DNA from: Acanthosoma haemorrhoidale
Taxonomy: Eukaryota > Arthropoda > Insecta > Hemiptera > Acanthosomatidae
NCBI GenBank assembly: GCA_930367205.1
Contig: OV884013.1
Location: 90,087,333 to 90,151,332 of the forward strand
Length of the DNA stretch: 64,000 bases
Reading direction: 5' to 3'
Each line of letters starts with the position of its first letter. Position 1 is the first letter of the stretch. A model generated the notes under the pieces. That model saw nothing but the letters and a program-made list of their open reading frames with translations. It had not been told where the DNA came from and did not search any database. Of this stretch, positions 23,640 to 35,354 are shown piece by piece. Position numbers and translations under genes: made by a program.

Positions 23640-26558
23640 AGTTAGAAACTATAACTGCCGATCCCAAAAAGAAAGACACAACTTTCATTTATATTAAACT
23701 AATACAATTGTTAATTCTATGAATTTAACATTCTACTTTATTATGAAATGTCCATATTTGAACACTAGTTGGAGTCAACATACTTTTTATTTCATCGGTT
23801 TAGTTTATTGCTTCAGTAAACTGTATTGTAGAGAATTTTTTGTATGCAATAGAATTTATATTTTAAAACGTGAAAAAGCCAATGTTAAACTGCTAAAAAC
23901 TAAAATTTACCATATCTATGTTGATAAAACTTGTTTCAATGTTGAAGTTCATTAACCGAAAATATGATGAGTTAAAGTGATAAGGCAACGAGGTGACAAA
24001 ATCCAAGTGCGGTTGAGATGGCTTGTATATCCAGGGAGGAATGCTCTTAACTGGAGGCCAGACGGTAGAAAAAAGGGGCGACAAATTACATACCACCAGA
24101 AGAAAATGAGCACAGGAATGGGCTAAGCGGTGCGGAGAAAACCTAAAGAGATTTCTTGACATCTTAAAAAAGGAATAGAGTGGCCCTAAGACCCTGAAGG
24201 TATAAAGCTACTTACCTTATACTATACCTACTAGCTTGGAACTTTTCATTATTATGCATGTATTTAAATGTACAAAACATAAAATATAATTTATAAAAGA
24301 CTGGTTTTACGTTGTCTGGCTTAGGTCGCGGGGTCAGTTTAAAGTTCAATAGAACTTTTATGTGTGATAGTAGAACGAAAAATATCTGACAACTGTACCA
24401 GCTTTTATAGAAAAGTTTCAATCATGACGTATCTAGCCAATAAAAAACAATATTTTTTAATCGACACAAAAACTTATGTATTTTTTGTTGGATCTGAAAA
24501 GAAAAACGAACTATATTTCGTCTAAGTGTTGGGTCGCTGACGGGTGCATAGCCGTCAGCCTGCGGAGAGCCGTCCTCTGGTGCTGTTAATGAGCTGTGAC
24601 CATGTCTGCTTCACTCTAGGTCGTTATGATGACCGTCGTTACACCATCAACCGTCAATCAATCATGACCAACACGATCTCTCGTTTTATCTTTTTATCTA
24701 AATGTATGTTGTCATCAGAAAGCTCATTGGCAATTGCCTTCAACTGCCTTGCAGCCCTCATCACGAGACATTCTTTGACTGATGAGGAGTATCATCCTCA
24801 TTTTTCATCTATTTTTCTGAAACTATTCCTTCCTTCTCTCCTCGTAAGTCGTTGAATTCTGAGAGTCGCATCTTCTGGTATGTACCGTTACTTTTTGTAC
24901 AATGCTTGCCAAGACATTTGCCCTTGTGTAAGGAGAAGCAGTAGCCACTCAATTCGAAAATATTTGACTATTTTTTAATGTTTTTTCTAGGGTTTTATTT
25001 ATTTATTTTTTTTCTATTCTTGTTTTCTCCTGCCTTTTTCAAGGTGAATTCTTTCACGCAGGAAGTCACTAACGTTGTTCTTTCTTTTACTGAATTTACT
25101 AGAATGAAGCTTTCTCCAGTTTGGGTAAGTTTTCGATAAGCTACATTCTTTTAATACAGTACCCAAGTTGTTTTTATATTCTAGGGAAAAAAATCCAAAA
25201 CAGATTGCCTTTTTTTATTGCAGAAAAAAAATAGAAAGAAATAAAAAATAGAATTTTCCTAATGTATGTAACCATTAGTTAAAGAGTTAATTTTGCAAAA
25301 CAATTGGAATATCGTAAGATAACTTCACATACCTAGTGTCGTGTTGTATCTTAATATCCTGTCAATGGTAATCATTAGATATTCTAGGAATTGAGTAGGT
25401 GAGTATAAAAGGAGGACTAGTAATTTCAGATATCTGGAAGTCACACTCTAATATAACAATAAATCTAACTAGCACAGAGATTACTCCATGAGTAGCTTTT
25501 GAGAAGGTCAGAACTACGTTGCTATAAAAGCCCTAGGCTTGCCGAGAGATAGTGCAAATATGTGACGCTAGTCCCTGGAATAGATTTAGATAAACAAGGC
25601 CTGGAGGGCCAGTTACCTCCAGAAAAAATATAAAATATATATCTATATAAGTGACATAAACAACTCACATTTTTTTTTCTCTGCTCCTAAGGTGTATCGA
25701 CGAGAACGATTTAAATAAATAACAAATATATAGACCTAGTTCAAAATAAATAAAAGTTTCACTGAAATCGGTGAACCTTTGACCGTAGCTTCCCCTCGTT
25801 ATTTCGACTTATTTATTTCACTGAATGAATTTTTATGTTAGAATCACTGCCATGGCAAGGAACATATCTAGTTGTCATAGAAAATAGCCGCGTGTGAACA
25901 TAGTCCGATTCAAAACTGACTACTTCTCGTTTGGATGAATGCTCACCGTCATTTTATGGTTTGATGCAGCTTTTTACTTCACCAAGCTCGATTCACTTTT
26001 ATTTCTGATCTCCGTTTCGTATTTTCATCATTTTTTTTTCAAATACACTACGTAAGAAGTGGTATGTAATGAATGATACATTAAAGGTAATCTCTTACTT
26101 TAGGATCTATAAAATTCAGTATGACTACATTGATTTGCAGTAACTATTTACACTATCATAGTCCTAAGATGCTTTATTTCCTTATACATGTTGTAAATAT
26201 TATTTAATTTGATATTGAAAATTATATTAAAAAGCGTATCCACGGCCGAGTTACAGCAAATGGATGTATACAAGATCCAAAGAAAAGCAGAGTAAATATG
26301 AATAAAAAAGAAGAAACCGCACTCAAAGTTGAAAACATAGAAAACTCTCTCACATATGTAAATATATATTGGTTGCGAATCTGTTTAATTACTAGTCCAT
26401 TTCAATTTTCTATGCTTTTGAATGCAATTTAAGGTTATTTGCCATTCGCACGTGAAACTGACAGTATAGAAGGGTTTGTATTAAAAACAACTGTATGGAC
26501 CAAACAATTGTATTGAAATGTATTGTACTCTCGTGCTCTTTGTCAGCCTCCACTGGCT
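23640..26558. other. No recognised gene
   Basis: The 103-codon ORF at 24544-24855 and the 89-codon ORF at 24162-23893 have no family resemblance. A short (TA) tract lies near 25630. Confidence 0.4.
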
Positions 26559-26792
26559 CGTATCCGGTGACGTAGCTGACGGAGGAGCGTGGGGGACTTA
26601 ACAAGAATCCACTTCCTCTTACGCATGCGAGGGCGGTGAGAACCATGTGAATTTGGGGCGTCTCAGGGCTCTTTGTAAATACTGTATGAATGAGCGAGTG
26701 AATGATGAATTTGAAATATAGTATGAATGAGAACATTTATCTCAATTACTTATTGCCTAATAAGGCAGATTGTTATTTTAGCACAATAAAGA
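26559..26792 (+). mobile_element. LINE 3' end, CAATAAAG family, copy 3
   Basis: It runs from TCGTATCCGGTGACGTAGC through CGGAGGAGCGTGGGGGACTT, CGCATGCGAGG and CAACTATGAATGAGCG-like stretches to GGCAGATTGTTATTTTAGCA and CAATAAAG. It is the best match to copy 4 at 44524. Clear flanking duplications were not seen. Confidence 0.65.
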
Positions 26793-27162
26793 AGCTTCAG
26801 ACCCTAAATGAATTACTTATCATTTAAAATTATTTTAATCTTTAGCTGGCTTAAAGCTCTCCGAATGTCTCAAGGTTTTGTTGTATCGGATTTATTGTAT
26901 GTAGCATGTTTAATTCGACTACTATTATGTGTAATTCGGTGTCAAATGTGCCGCCCAAAATGTTCCGATAGGCGTAACTACCTCCCTTTGTGAAGAAGGC
27001 AAAAAAATAAAATGATGACCTCATATGCTTTGGACGGTATTTATACCAATGATGGAAGACTATAGTGGCTCTTTAAAATTGTGGGCATGCACATTTGTCA
27101 CTATGCGAGGAGTGCTCCGTTCCAGAGTAATAATATGCATGCATGCATGTCATATAACACAC
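26793..27162. other. Probable intron sequence downstream of APCDD1-like exon C
   Basis: A strong GT donor on the minus strand at 27162 begins this stretch, read leftward. No further exon of the gene was recognised in the left part of the window. Confidence 0.4.
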
Positions 27163-27350
27163 CTGTGCAGAGAAGAGCAGAGGTGCCTGGAAGACCGTCC
27201 CCTTGGGCTTGGTCTCCCCAAGGAGGAGTTCGGTCCGCTTTGAGGCAGGCTCTGGAGGGCTTGGCGGTCGCACTTGCACCCTTAGGAGTCCATTTTCTTC
27301 GTGTAGCAGCCGCAGTGGCTTCAAGCAGCCGGTTGTGGTGCTCAGTCCCT
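27163..27350 (-). CDS. APCDD1: APCDD1-like gene, exon C
   Basis: This 188-bp minus-strand exon lies between a CTGTTTCAG acceptor and an ACAG|GTGTGT donor. It starts with two bases that complete a codon begun in exon B and ends at a codon boundary. The 62 codons include TTTGCLKPLRLLHEENGLLR, then KRTELLLGETKPK and FQAPLLFSA. In APCDD1 proteins the corresponding end of a domain has a Cys followed by a hydrophobic strand, a LYLGD-like strand and a YQAPL motif. The locally high GC content, open frame and phase agreement argue for a live gene. In vertebrates APCDD1 is a membrane protein that dampens Wnt signalling; the role in this organism is inferred. The next exon to the left was not found. Confidence 0.75.
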
Positions 27351-29246
27351 CTGAAACAGGTATAAAATGATCAGTGAAGTTAGCTGCTATTTATGTAGTT
27401 ATTACTGACTGTGGCTAAGCGTCTAGAGGTTTAAGACGCAGAAAATCTAAAATGGTTATTAGCTATAGACTGTACATTTGTGTTTGTTCAAACTTGGCTG
27501 TTACTCCTTTATTGAAAACGGTATTTTTCCTTGTGTGGCACAGTGTATCAAAATAAATATATTGAACTTATACTTATTCTTAACAATGACATTCATAGAT
27601 TTCATCTCTATAAAATTTTATGTGTTGTAGGAATCTGACTACGCTGCTAGAAGAAGTAGCAAGGCTGTCAGAGAGCGGCTCCAGGGTGGCATAAGACAGA
27701 TTTAATGAACTAAAGGCATGACTAAGACGGAAGAGACAAACCAAAAAGGTGGAAGGAAAAGGTCATGCTTTGTCATCCAAAAGATCTGCATTATTTCGCG
27801 AACATGTAATTATTTATTGTTAATTTTAGGTGTATCTAATATCTCCAGCTGAGAGTATGTCTCAATATTGTTCTATTTGACCTATTTGGCCGTCCCTCAC
27901 TACAGGACTCCATAGACATAATAGTAACTGTGGAGACGCACAGAGCAACGAATGGCCGTTTTAAGTGGACGAAATTCTGAAATTTGGGTATCTTGTAGTA
28001 AATAACTTGCTGATCATGAATATACACCATACGAGGGGTTAGAAATGAAATTTTAAGCTTGATTGGAAAAAAAAATCACGAACTTTGAAAATGTATTCGA
28101 AACAAACTTTGAACGACTTCAAACTCCTAGGCCACTCGAAGTTGTCGGTTCAGGATCAAGCAACGACTAGAAGTTGAATATAATGTCATATCTTCCCAGC
28201 CACTCTTTATAATTGTAAAGCAATGTGTATTTTTTTTTCACTGTGGCTTTTCCCATATTTCTTTGATTTTTTGGTTCCAATAATTAATAGTACGCTTATA
28301 AATTCCTTCAAGTACATTTTGGAGTGACCCCCCGCATTAAATCTATCAAAAAAAAATTGTAAATTGGTGAACTTATACCTGTTTTCGTAGCGCAAAAATT
28401 TATTGCCTAAGTGAAAAAAGTACGCTATTCCAAGAAATTATATAAGTTTTTCCGAGAAAAAAAATAATTATGGTGATATTCCATGGTGTTTCATACTTTT
28501 GAGTCCACTGAATTTAAATATTGGCATGGTCTCTTTAATCATTAAAATATTTAGTAATATTTCTGCTTGAGTTCATGAACAAATACACACTTACCTAAAC
28601 TTGAATGATCCATTATAGTGAGGTGAGGACTGTTGCGCATTCAACTGACAACTAAATACATGCCAAACAAAAACATAGTTATTTCTCTGCAAGTGCACGT
28701 TTGTTCAAAGAGCATTTGGGAGCTATATTAGACCACCTAGGGTAAACCAAACCACCAAATGAAGATTATATTTACTCCATAGCTCTCGCTCCCTCTCCCT
28801 CTCTCTCTCTCTCTTTCTCTCTCTCTCGCTCTCTCTCTCTCTTATTATTTTATTTTGTTTAGAAGTTCGAGATACAACGCTTTTGTGAGAGAACAATTAT
28901 ATGTCAATGAATAAACAAGTGTAAAACCTGGTCTAAAACCAATATATTAAACGATCCATTGCCAGGTAATGCGATAGACTAATTACTTCATTCTTTTAAG
29001 ATATGCAATGAAAAAGGGTATTCAATTTGTGTCTTGAAAGAAGATTGTCATTAGACCAAACCGTCCAACTTTAAAATCCCAAGTTTTTGATGAATATTTT
29101 TGTGTGATTTTTCATCATAAACGGGTTCCTATAACTATGAATGATTGGCTGAGCTAGATAAAACTGATATAACAGCAGCTATAATTCAAATAGAACATAT
29201 AAATTGTGACTTCTATGGAAATAAAATACTTTTTTTTATATTTTAC
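27351..29246 (-). other. Intron between APCDD1-like exons B and C
   Basis: GT donor at 29246-29245 and AG acceptor at 27352-27351 on the minus strand. It contains a CT-rich microsatellite (28783-28842) and otherwise AT-rich sequence. Confidence 0.65.
28783..28842. repeat. (CT)n microsatellite
   Basis: About 60 bp of nearly pure CT on the plus strand with a few interruptions, inside the intron. It has no coding role. Confidence 0.9.
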
Positions 29247-29358
29247 CTGTTTCCTCCTTATTGTGGGAGGCCTCGGCCAGCTCAGAGGATGTGTAAATTG
29301 TGTAATCAGTGTGTGGTCTCCAGCTCCTCTTAATAAGGCCTGGGCAGCTATTATTTAA
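29247..29358 (-). CDS. APCDD1: APCDD1-like gene, exon B
   Basis: A 112-bp minus-strand exon: acceptor CCTCCAG before 29358, donor ACAG|GTAAAA after 29247. It gives 37 codons plus one base and reads LNNSCPGLIKRSWRPHTDY and onward to NKEET. The Cys followed by a Trp-Arg-Pro stretch suits the middle of an APCDD1 domain. The phases work on both sides: exon A ends at a codon boundary, and the leftover G joins AG of exon C to make Glu. A stronger-looking acceptor (CTGCAG before 29375) would put a stop in frame with exon A, so the start at 29358 is preferred. The acceptor choice is the least certain part of this model. Confidence 0.7.
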
Positions 29359-31898
29359 CTGGAGGCTTATTTCGTCTGCAGCCTAGACATTTATAAAATC
29401 AATTAATACAGCTCAGCAGCTGAATTTGTAACAAGTACAGATACTATATAGAGGAAATTGCAATATGTTTAATAATATAAATATATAAATTAACCAATTA
29501 AATCATTAAATCAATTAATCAAATAAATCATTCTGTAGTAGGTATATATTTATGCTTTACTAAGTTTAAAAAAAAAAAAAAAGCTTGAATTTTCTTTTGT
29601 AATTCTTTTATTTTAAATTTGTAATTTATATTACATCAATAGCCAAAGTTTCGCCGAAAATTCAAACAAAACACTTAATTTGCCGCAATCAAAAGAATAA
29701 AAAAACACACGTATACATGAAAAAACCTTTAAATTCACACTCATTCATTGCACACCTTCCGAAAAAATCAATTCAAATTTTAAAATGGTAAACCAATATT
29801 AAGTTAAGTGGTAGCTATCTCATTAACAGAAAAAATCATTTTCAAAACTAAGTTATATAAAAAACGAATTTGAATGATTTGGAATAGAAAATTTTTTTGT
29901 GGAATAGAAAGTTTTTTTGGATTGTTGGCAATTAGTCTTAGTCTTTCAAAGGTTTTCTATATATTGTGTTTGGATTTCAGTACAACCAAAACGTCTACTG
30001 TATTATTTATAAAAGATATTTTCGGAGATACATTAAGTTCGTAATTATTTTTATACTGAAAAAAAAACTTGAACATATAAATATTAGCCTACAGGTGTCT
30101 TTTTTTGGGTGTCACGCTTAAATATATTTTATAGTAGGTACAGTTCAGCTAGCTGAGAGTGAGAATATGCTTGCATTTATATTCGAGTATTGAATTCTTC
30201 CCTCCGTTTGCCTCACCGATTCCAAATATGGTCATATTGTACAGTAGGAGACCAGAAATGACAGGAAAATATGGTCATATTGTTGTACAGTAGGAGACCA
30301 GAAATGACAGGAAAATATGGTCATATTGTTGTACAGTAGGAGACCAGAAATGACAGAAAAATATGGTCATATTGTTGTACAGTAGGAGACCAGAAATGAA
30401 AGGAAAATATGGTCATATTGTTGTACAGTAGGAGACCAGAAATGACAGGAAAATATGGTCATATTGTTGTACAGTAGGAGACCAGAAATGACAGGAAAAT
30501 ATGGTCATATTGTTGTACAGTAGGAGACCAGAAATGAAAGGAAAATATGGTCATATTGTTGTACAGTAGGAGACCAGAAATGACAGGAAAATATGGTCAT
30601 ATTGTTGTACAGTAGGAGACCAGAAATGACAGGAAAATATGGTCATATTGTTGTACAGTAGGAGACCAGAAATGAAAGGAAAATATGGTCATATTGTTGT
30701 ACAGTAGGAGACCAGAAATGACAGGAAAATATGGTCATATTGTTGTACAGTAGGAGACCAGAAATGAAAGGAAAATATGGTCATATTGTTGTACAGTAGG
30801 AGACCAGAAATGACAGGAAAATATGGTCATATTGTTGTACAGTAGGAGACCAGAAATGACAGGAAAATATGGTCATATTGTTGTACAGTAGGAGACCAGA
30901 AATGAAAGGAAAATATGGTCATATTGTTGTACAGTAGGAGACCAGAAATGACAGGAAAATATGGTCATATTGTTGTACAGTAGGAGACCAGAAATGAAAG
31001 GAAAATATGGTCATATTGTTGTACAGTAGGAAACCAGAAATGATAGGAAAATATGGTCATATTGTTGTACAGTAGAAGACCAGAAATGAAAGGAAAATAT
31101 GGTCATATTGTTGTTCAGTGGGATACCACAAATGATAGGAATGACTGACCGTCAAGAGATTTCAGCCAGGGATCTTCATACCATACGATTTCATCCATTT
31201 GAAATATATCTAATGACACTTGAGACCGTAATAATGGGAATGTTTTTAATTTAATTTTTCATTGCTATGTTATGAAGTCAAGAGACATCGTCGAAAATTT
31301 ACCCCCAGAATTTGGATCCTAATTCAATAAATAATATGAAATAAGCTTATTAATATCAAACAACTCGTTTACACAACTACAAATACACAAATACAAAATA
31401 GCTCAGGATGCGGTCAGAATATGATTTTCATTAACCGCATACTATATAGTAAGGTAACGAACTCTTGACCCCACAAAAATAATGAAGTTGCTCTGCGCAG
31501 TAATCCCATTCAGCGCGGCGATGTCTATAGCTACCGCAGAATACGGGCTCTGCAGACTGTAATAATTAAGTTTAACAGTACTGTATTCTACAAGTTGCTT
31601 CTGTTTAAGGGGGTATTTAATTATTTTGCTGTCCGTACTGCAGATCCTTCCAACTTTGTTGAATTTCAATGACGTGGACATGGTCAATGGTAAACTTTTT
31701 CGATATGCGTTTTATGCCACTAAGAGTTCATACAAATATGTTGGCCATCTGATTTATTTTTTTCTGCAGCTGTTTCTGTCCCTCATACCACGAATCTCTA
31801 ACCCGATTGAGAACATTCTGATTTTTAACAAAATCGTCGTGCCCCTTACATTTATGAAATTAAATAAAGGAAGTTCAAATAATAGAGATCTCACTTAC
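29359..31898 (-). other. Intron between APCDD1-like exons A and B
   Basis: GT donor (GTAAGTGAG) at 31898 and AG acceptor at 29360-29359, minus strand. The 46-bp minisatellite at 30226-31140 takes up about a third of it. Confidence 0.65.
30226..31140. repeat. 46-bp minisatellite, about 20 copies, with higher-order pattern
   Basis: The unit begins ATATGGTCATATTGTTGTAC and contains GTAGGAGACCAGAAATGACA. The first copy lacks 3 bp, the next sixteen are nearly identical, and the last three are diverged (AAACCAG, GTAGAAGAC, TTCAGTGGGATACC). Two unit types differ at one base (GACAGG or GAAAGG). From copy 8 to copy 17 the order is C,C,A,C,A repeated exactly twice, so a 230-bp five-unit block has itself been duplicated. 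No ORF runs through it. ATATG/CATAT in each unit can form a small hairpin. Confidence 0.95.
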
Positions 31899-32136
31899 CT
31901 TCTTGTTGTGCGCTACTACTACAACAGACTCTACGGTGAAGTCTGCCTGCGCAGCAGAGGTTGAAAGCCAGGAACGACCGCGCAGCCCAGCTCTGCCCCT
32001 TGAGACAGAGGACAGCCAGGGCACTGAGCAGAAGGGGTCCCTGTAGATGTGGACCAGGGCGGTGTAGGTCTCGTTGTCGGTGTACAGCAGGGACCTCAGC
32101 AGGTACTCCGGTTCCAGCAGCGTTCGTGTCTCGCAT
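31899..32136 (-). CDS. APCDD1: APCDD1-like gene, exon A (start of APCDD1 domain)
   Basis: This 238-bp exon on the minus strand has the acceptor TTGCTTTGCAG and the donor AAG|GTAAGTGAG. One base completes the previous codon, then 79 codons read CETRTLLEPEYLLRSLLY, NETYTALVHIYRDPFC, SRGRAGLRGRSW and ADFTVESVVVVAHNKK. This order (Cys-Glu-x-Arg at the start, a Tyr-x-Asp-Pro-Phe-Cys in the middle, a Gly-Arg strand, Trp, then a Val-rich strand ending in His) is the signature of the APCDD1 domain. The frame has no stop, the segment is far richer in GC than its surroundings, and both splice sites are near consensus. The preceding exon, which should carry the signal peptide and a Trp-x-Ser motif, was not located. 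Confidence 0.8.
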
Positions 32137-33984
32137 CTGCAAAGCAAATAGCGGAACATATAAATAACCACCAGCATGATTCAGATTGTACATTTCCAAC
32201 CTTGTAACACAGAAGTATAGGAAAAAAATTAAACGCAAAGAAAAACTAAAGCATGTCGGATTATAAAGATTATTAGTTAGCCGAGCTTTAAAATGGTGGG
32301 CTTGATAAAAGAAAATTATGTTTACAGAATAAATAAGAAATACATTCAACCATAACCAAATCGGGGGAGTGGGAGCACAATTAAACAAACATGAAATTTC
32401 TTCATTAGGTGGTCTTACATTTCCGTCATCATCATAAATCCGGGTGCTCACCTGTCCGACTTTTATATTTTCTATATACACTCATCATGGGAGAGTGATC
32501 GAAGCAGAAAAAAACCTGTTGCCACCTGTGATGGGAGATATTGGTCCTATGCTTGTAACAACAGTTGAATCTTGCTTGCGTTTGTTTTTAACCCGTTAGC
32601 TGCAATCAGTGTTGACACTTTTAGGTGGGCTATATCATCAGCAAAATGTACTAACAAGGGGGGAGTGATACTCCCGGCAGCCATTGAATAATATAATAAT
32701 CATACTATTATGATGCATATTTGCATTAAATAAAAAATACCATGGTATCAGACCCAACTGATTGGCATCAACGAAAGACCCTGAACAAGCTCATAAACTT
32801 AAAATTGAAAAAAAAAATCATGATAAGTGTGTGGAATTATCAAGTGTTAATAATAAAGTTCATACTAAAATATTTACTTCTAATGAAATCACTTGCTTTT
32901 ATATGTGTTATAGATTAGACTGGGTTAACGGTAGAAAGAAATACAAGACTCTCGTGTGACCTAATTTTGCACGTGTCTCTAAAAAGCCATTTTTCACTAT
33001 TAAATGAAGACAAAAGGCCCAGTTTCAATTGGTACCCCCCCCCTCCATCGCCCGTTAATTTGATTCCATTTGACAATTACGGTTCAGTCGGATTCCAAAA
33101 ATGATTTAGCTTCACGTTGGCCCCAAAAAATAGCTTTCTGGATTGTTTGTTCCCTGGTGATGTCGAGGTGTCCATTTTCTCACAAAATCAGACCTTCCGT
33201 GTCTACGGATGTTTTATGTGACTGTTACTTATTAACCTTATACATTTTTTTTAAGAGAAAATGTTATTTTTTTAGGAAAAACAAATGGTAACCTAGCTAC
33301 CTGTATTTCCTAATCTACAAATATTACAGATGCAGCTGATAACAGTTAGTTAACATTATGACCTTAACTAAACAAAAACTAAGTATTGCGTATAAATAAA
33401 CTTCTTCTGTGGAAACTAAATAATAATTTATACAAGCACATAGTTTAGCTATGAGCTGCAGGTAGAATAAGTTGTTTTCCGGACAAAAAGTTAATATAGC
33501 TACTGCTTATAACCAATGATTCAGCTGATAAACCAAAAACTGAAATAATTATGATACTTAAAATTAAAATACAGATTCACTCAATGCATTATCTATAATA
33601 ATTTCGATAACTTGGACATGTCCAACGAGCTTTAATCTATGATTGACGGAAAGAACTAGCTCAGTTGTGTCACGAAAAAGATCAATTTTGTTTTTATTCT
33701 TGAAGCATTATAATTTACAGTGTTCTTAAAAAATTTAAGTTCTTTTTATTATAAAAATTGCGGATACATATGTAACACATGACGTGCTCATTAATGAACC
33801 ACACTTGTTGTCAAGATAAGGCTTAAAAATTTACCGTTCGGTCCACGTGGAAGTTTTGCTGCGGGAAGTTGAACTGATGGAAACCCATCTATCGCCCAAT
33901 AAAGAAAACGACGAGTCATTGCATAGGCTTTTAGACATTATAGATCTATCTAACCACTGTTATATATTATATATATATATATAT
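32137..33984. other. Probable upstream intron of the APCDD1-like gene
   Basis: AG acceptor on the minus strand at 32138-32137. No exon was recognised here. A protein-like patch at 33090-33260 has no named family. The stretch ends in (TA)n at 33958-33984, the target of element 3. Confidence 0.4.
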
Positions 33985-34612
33985 TGAAACCTACCTCATT
34001 TTCTACCATTTTATTTTCTAATTTATTAGATCAATTGACCTTAACTAATTTGGTAGGTCCGTCATGAGATCTTTAATTCAACTTGTTTTTATGTCTTCGA
34101 CATAGGAAATTATCCCGATTGAATCGCCCGATCTCAAGGCTAATGTTATAGTTATTAATAAATTGAGAAACTGGGAATTGTGAAATATATACAAGTAAAA
34201 TGGTTATAACAAATACTTATAATTATATAGAATGCTGACATAGATTATATAAAAAAATATTCAATTCCTTTGTACAAGGATAGTTACTATTAATTAGTTA
34301 TATAAAAAAATGAAAATTGAGCTCAATCTCTTTTTAATGGATCCATAATAAAAAAAATATCTATATCACCCAATCGATGATATCCGTGTAACCTTCTTCT
34401 TCTTCTTCTTCCTTTTCTTCTTCTTCTCCTCTGCTTGTGTTGATGACCGTCAACGGAACGGGAGCTTGCTCTGCTTTGCTCTCAGGCTCTTGGCTAAGAC
34501 TGACTAAAACTCGTCCTTCATCTCATCCCCACTCCTAAGAGCATAAGGGCTGATGCTGGACAAAGTGGGAGGGTGGCTGGTCATGATATTCTCAAATATC
34601 ATGAATGTTACA
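33985..34612 (-). mobile_element. 3' LTR of element 3 (628 bp)
   Basis: Plus-strand ends are TGAAACC and GTTACA, so it has TG...CA termini. It appears identical along its length to 36402-37029. In sense it carries a terminal hairpin (CATGATATT/AATATCATG, 34582-34603) and a GAA-rich block. A purine run (AAGGGAAGG in sense) sits just inside it at about 34617-34625, as expected for a polypurine tract next to the 3' LTR. Confidence 0.9.
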
Positions 34613-35354
34613 ATTGCCTTCCCTTATAAATAAAAAAAAAATTTATAAAAAATTTTTTTTTTTTTTTTTTTTTTTAAGTGGACCCACAATATTTTGTTGC
34701 TGCGTTCGATTTGTTGAATTGGTTGTTTATTACGGGTGATGAAATTTTACAAGGTTTATAATAATAATAGTTCAAATTTTGCAAGGTTTTAAATTGCTTG
34801 AAGAGCGTACAAGTTGTTTTAATTTTTTACTTAACTAAATTATTATGCTAATTAGTATGGATTAGTTCGAAGGTACATTGTTTTATGGATCATAATGCGA
34901 TTTGGAAAACATTTGTTGAAAAGACGGTTGAGTGTGATTAGTAATACATATTGGTTTTTAATTAAAATACTAGACAATTCTACTGGTAATTAGTAACAAT
35001 AGAGAAAATTGTTGAGTGTGTGTGTGTGTGATTTGAATATTTTACCTGAGTGAAAAGATAGTGTTTATAAAAAAACTATAAATGTTACAAAAAGATAGGG
35101 AGGTCGTTGTCGTGTATAAAATAATATTAAATAAATCAATTAAATGGACTTAAGCATTCAAGGAATATTTACGATCTGTTCTATAGATTAAGTGATAATG
35201 AAGTCAGAAGCTTCACTTGCCGATAATTCCATAGACTTTACTAGGGTCAGCATTTCTTATAATAGTTTTGTTTTTGTTTGTGTAAACTTTCTAAAGTTTA
35301 TGTGTCATCCGATCAGTATTATTTTCATTTAATAATGAAAATAATAAAAGAAAA

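Noticed and set aside
24544..24855. 103-codon ORF
   Set aside because: No family signature, no splice or promoter context; chance ORF is likely.
30226..31140. Regular repeats that might suggest a CRISPR array
   Set aside because: The 46-bp units are head-to-tail without unique spacers, in a eukaryotic intron; it is a minisatellite.
31891..32481. 196-codon minus-strand ORF overlapping exon A
   Set aside because: It is a different frame of the APCDD1-like exon; the exon frame with Cys-Glu-x-Arg and phase agreement is better supported.
32440..32500. GACAG|GTGAGC donor upstream of exon A as end of the previous exon
   Set aside because: In the phase exon A needs, the sequence before the donor has a stop codon (TAA) and no Trp-x-Ser motif.
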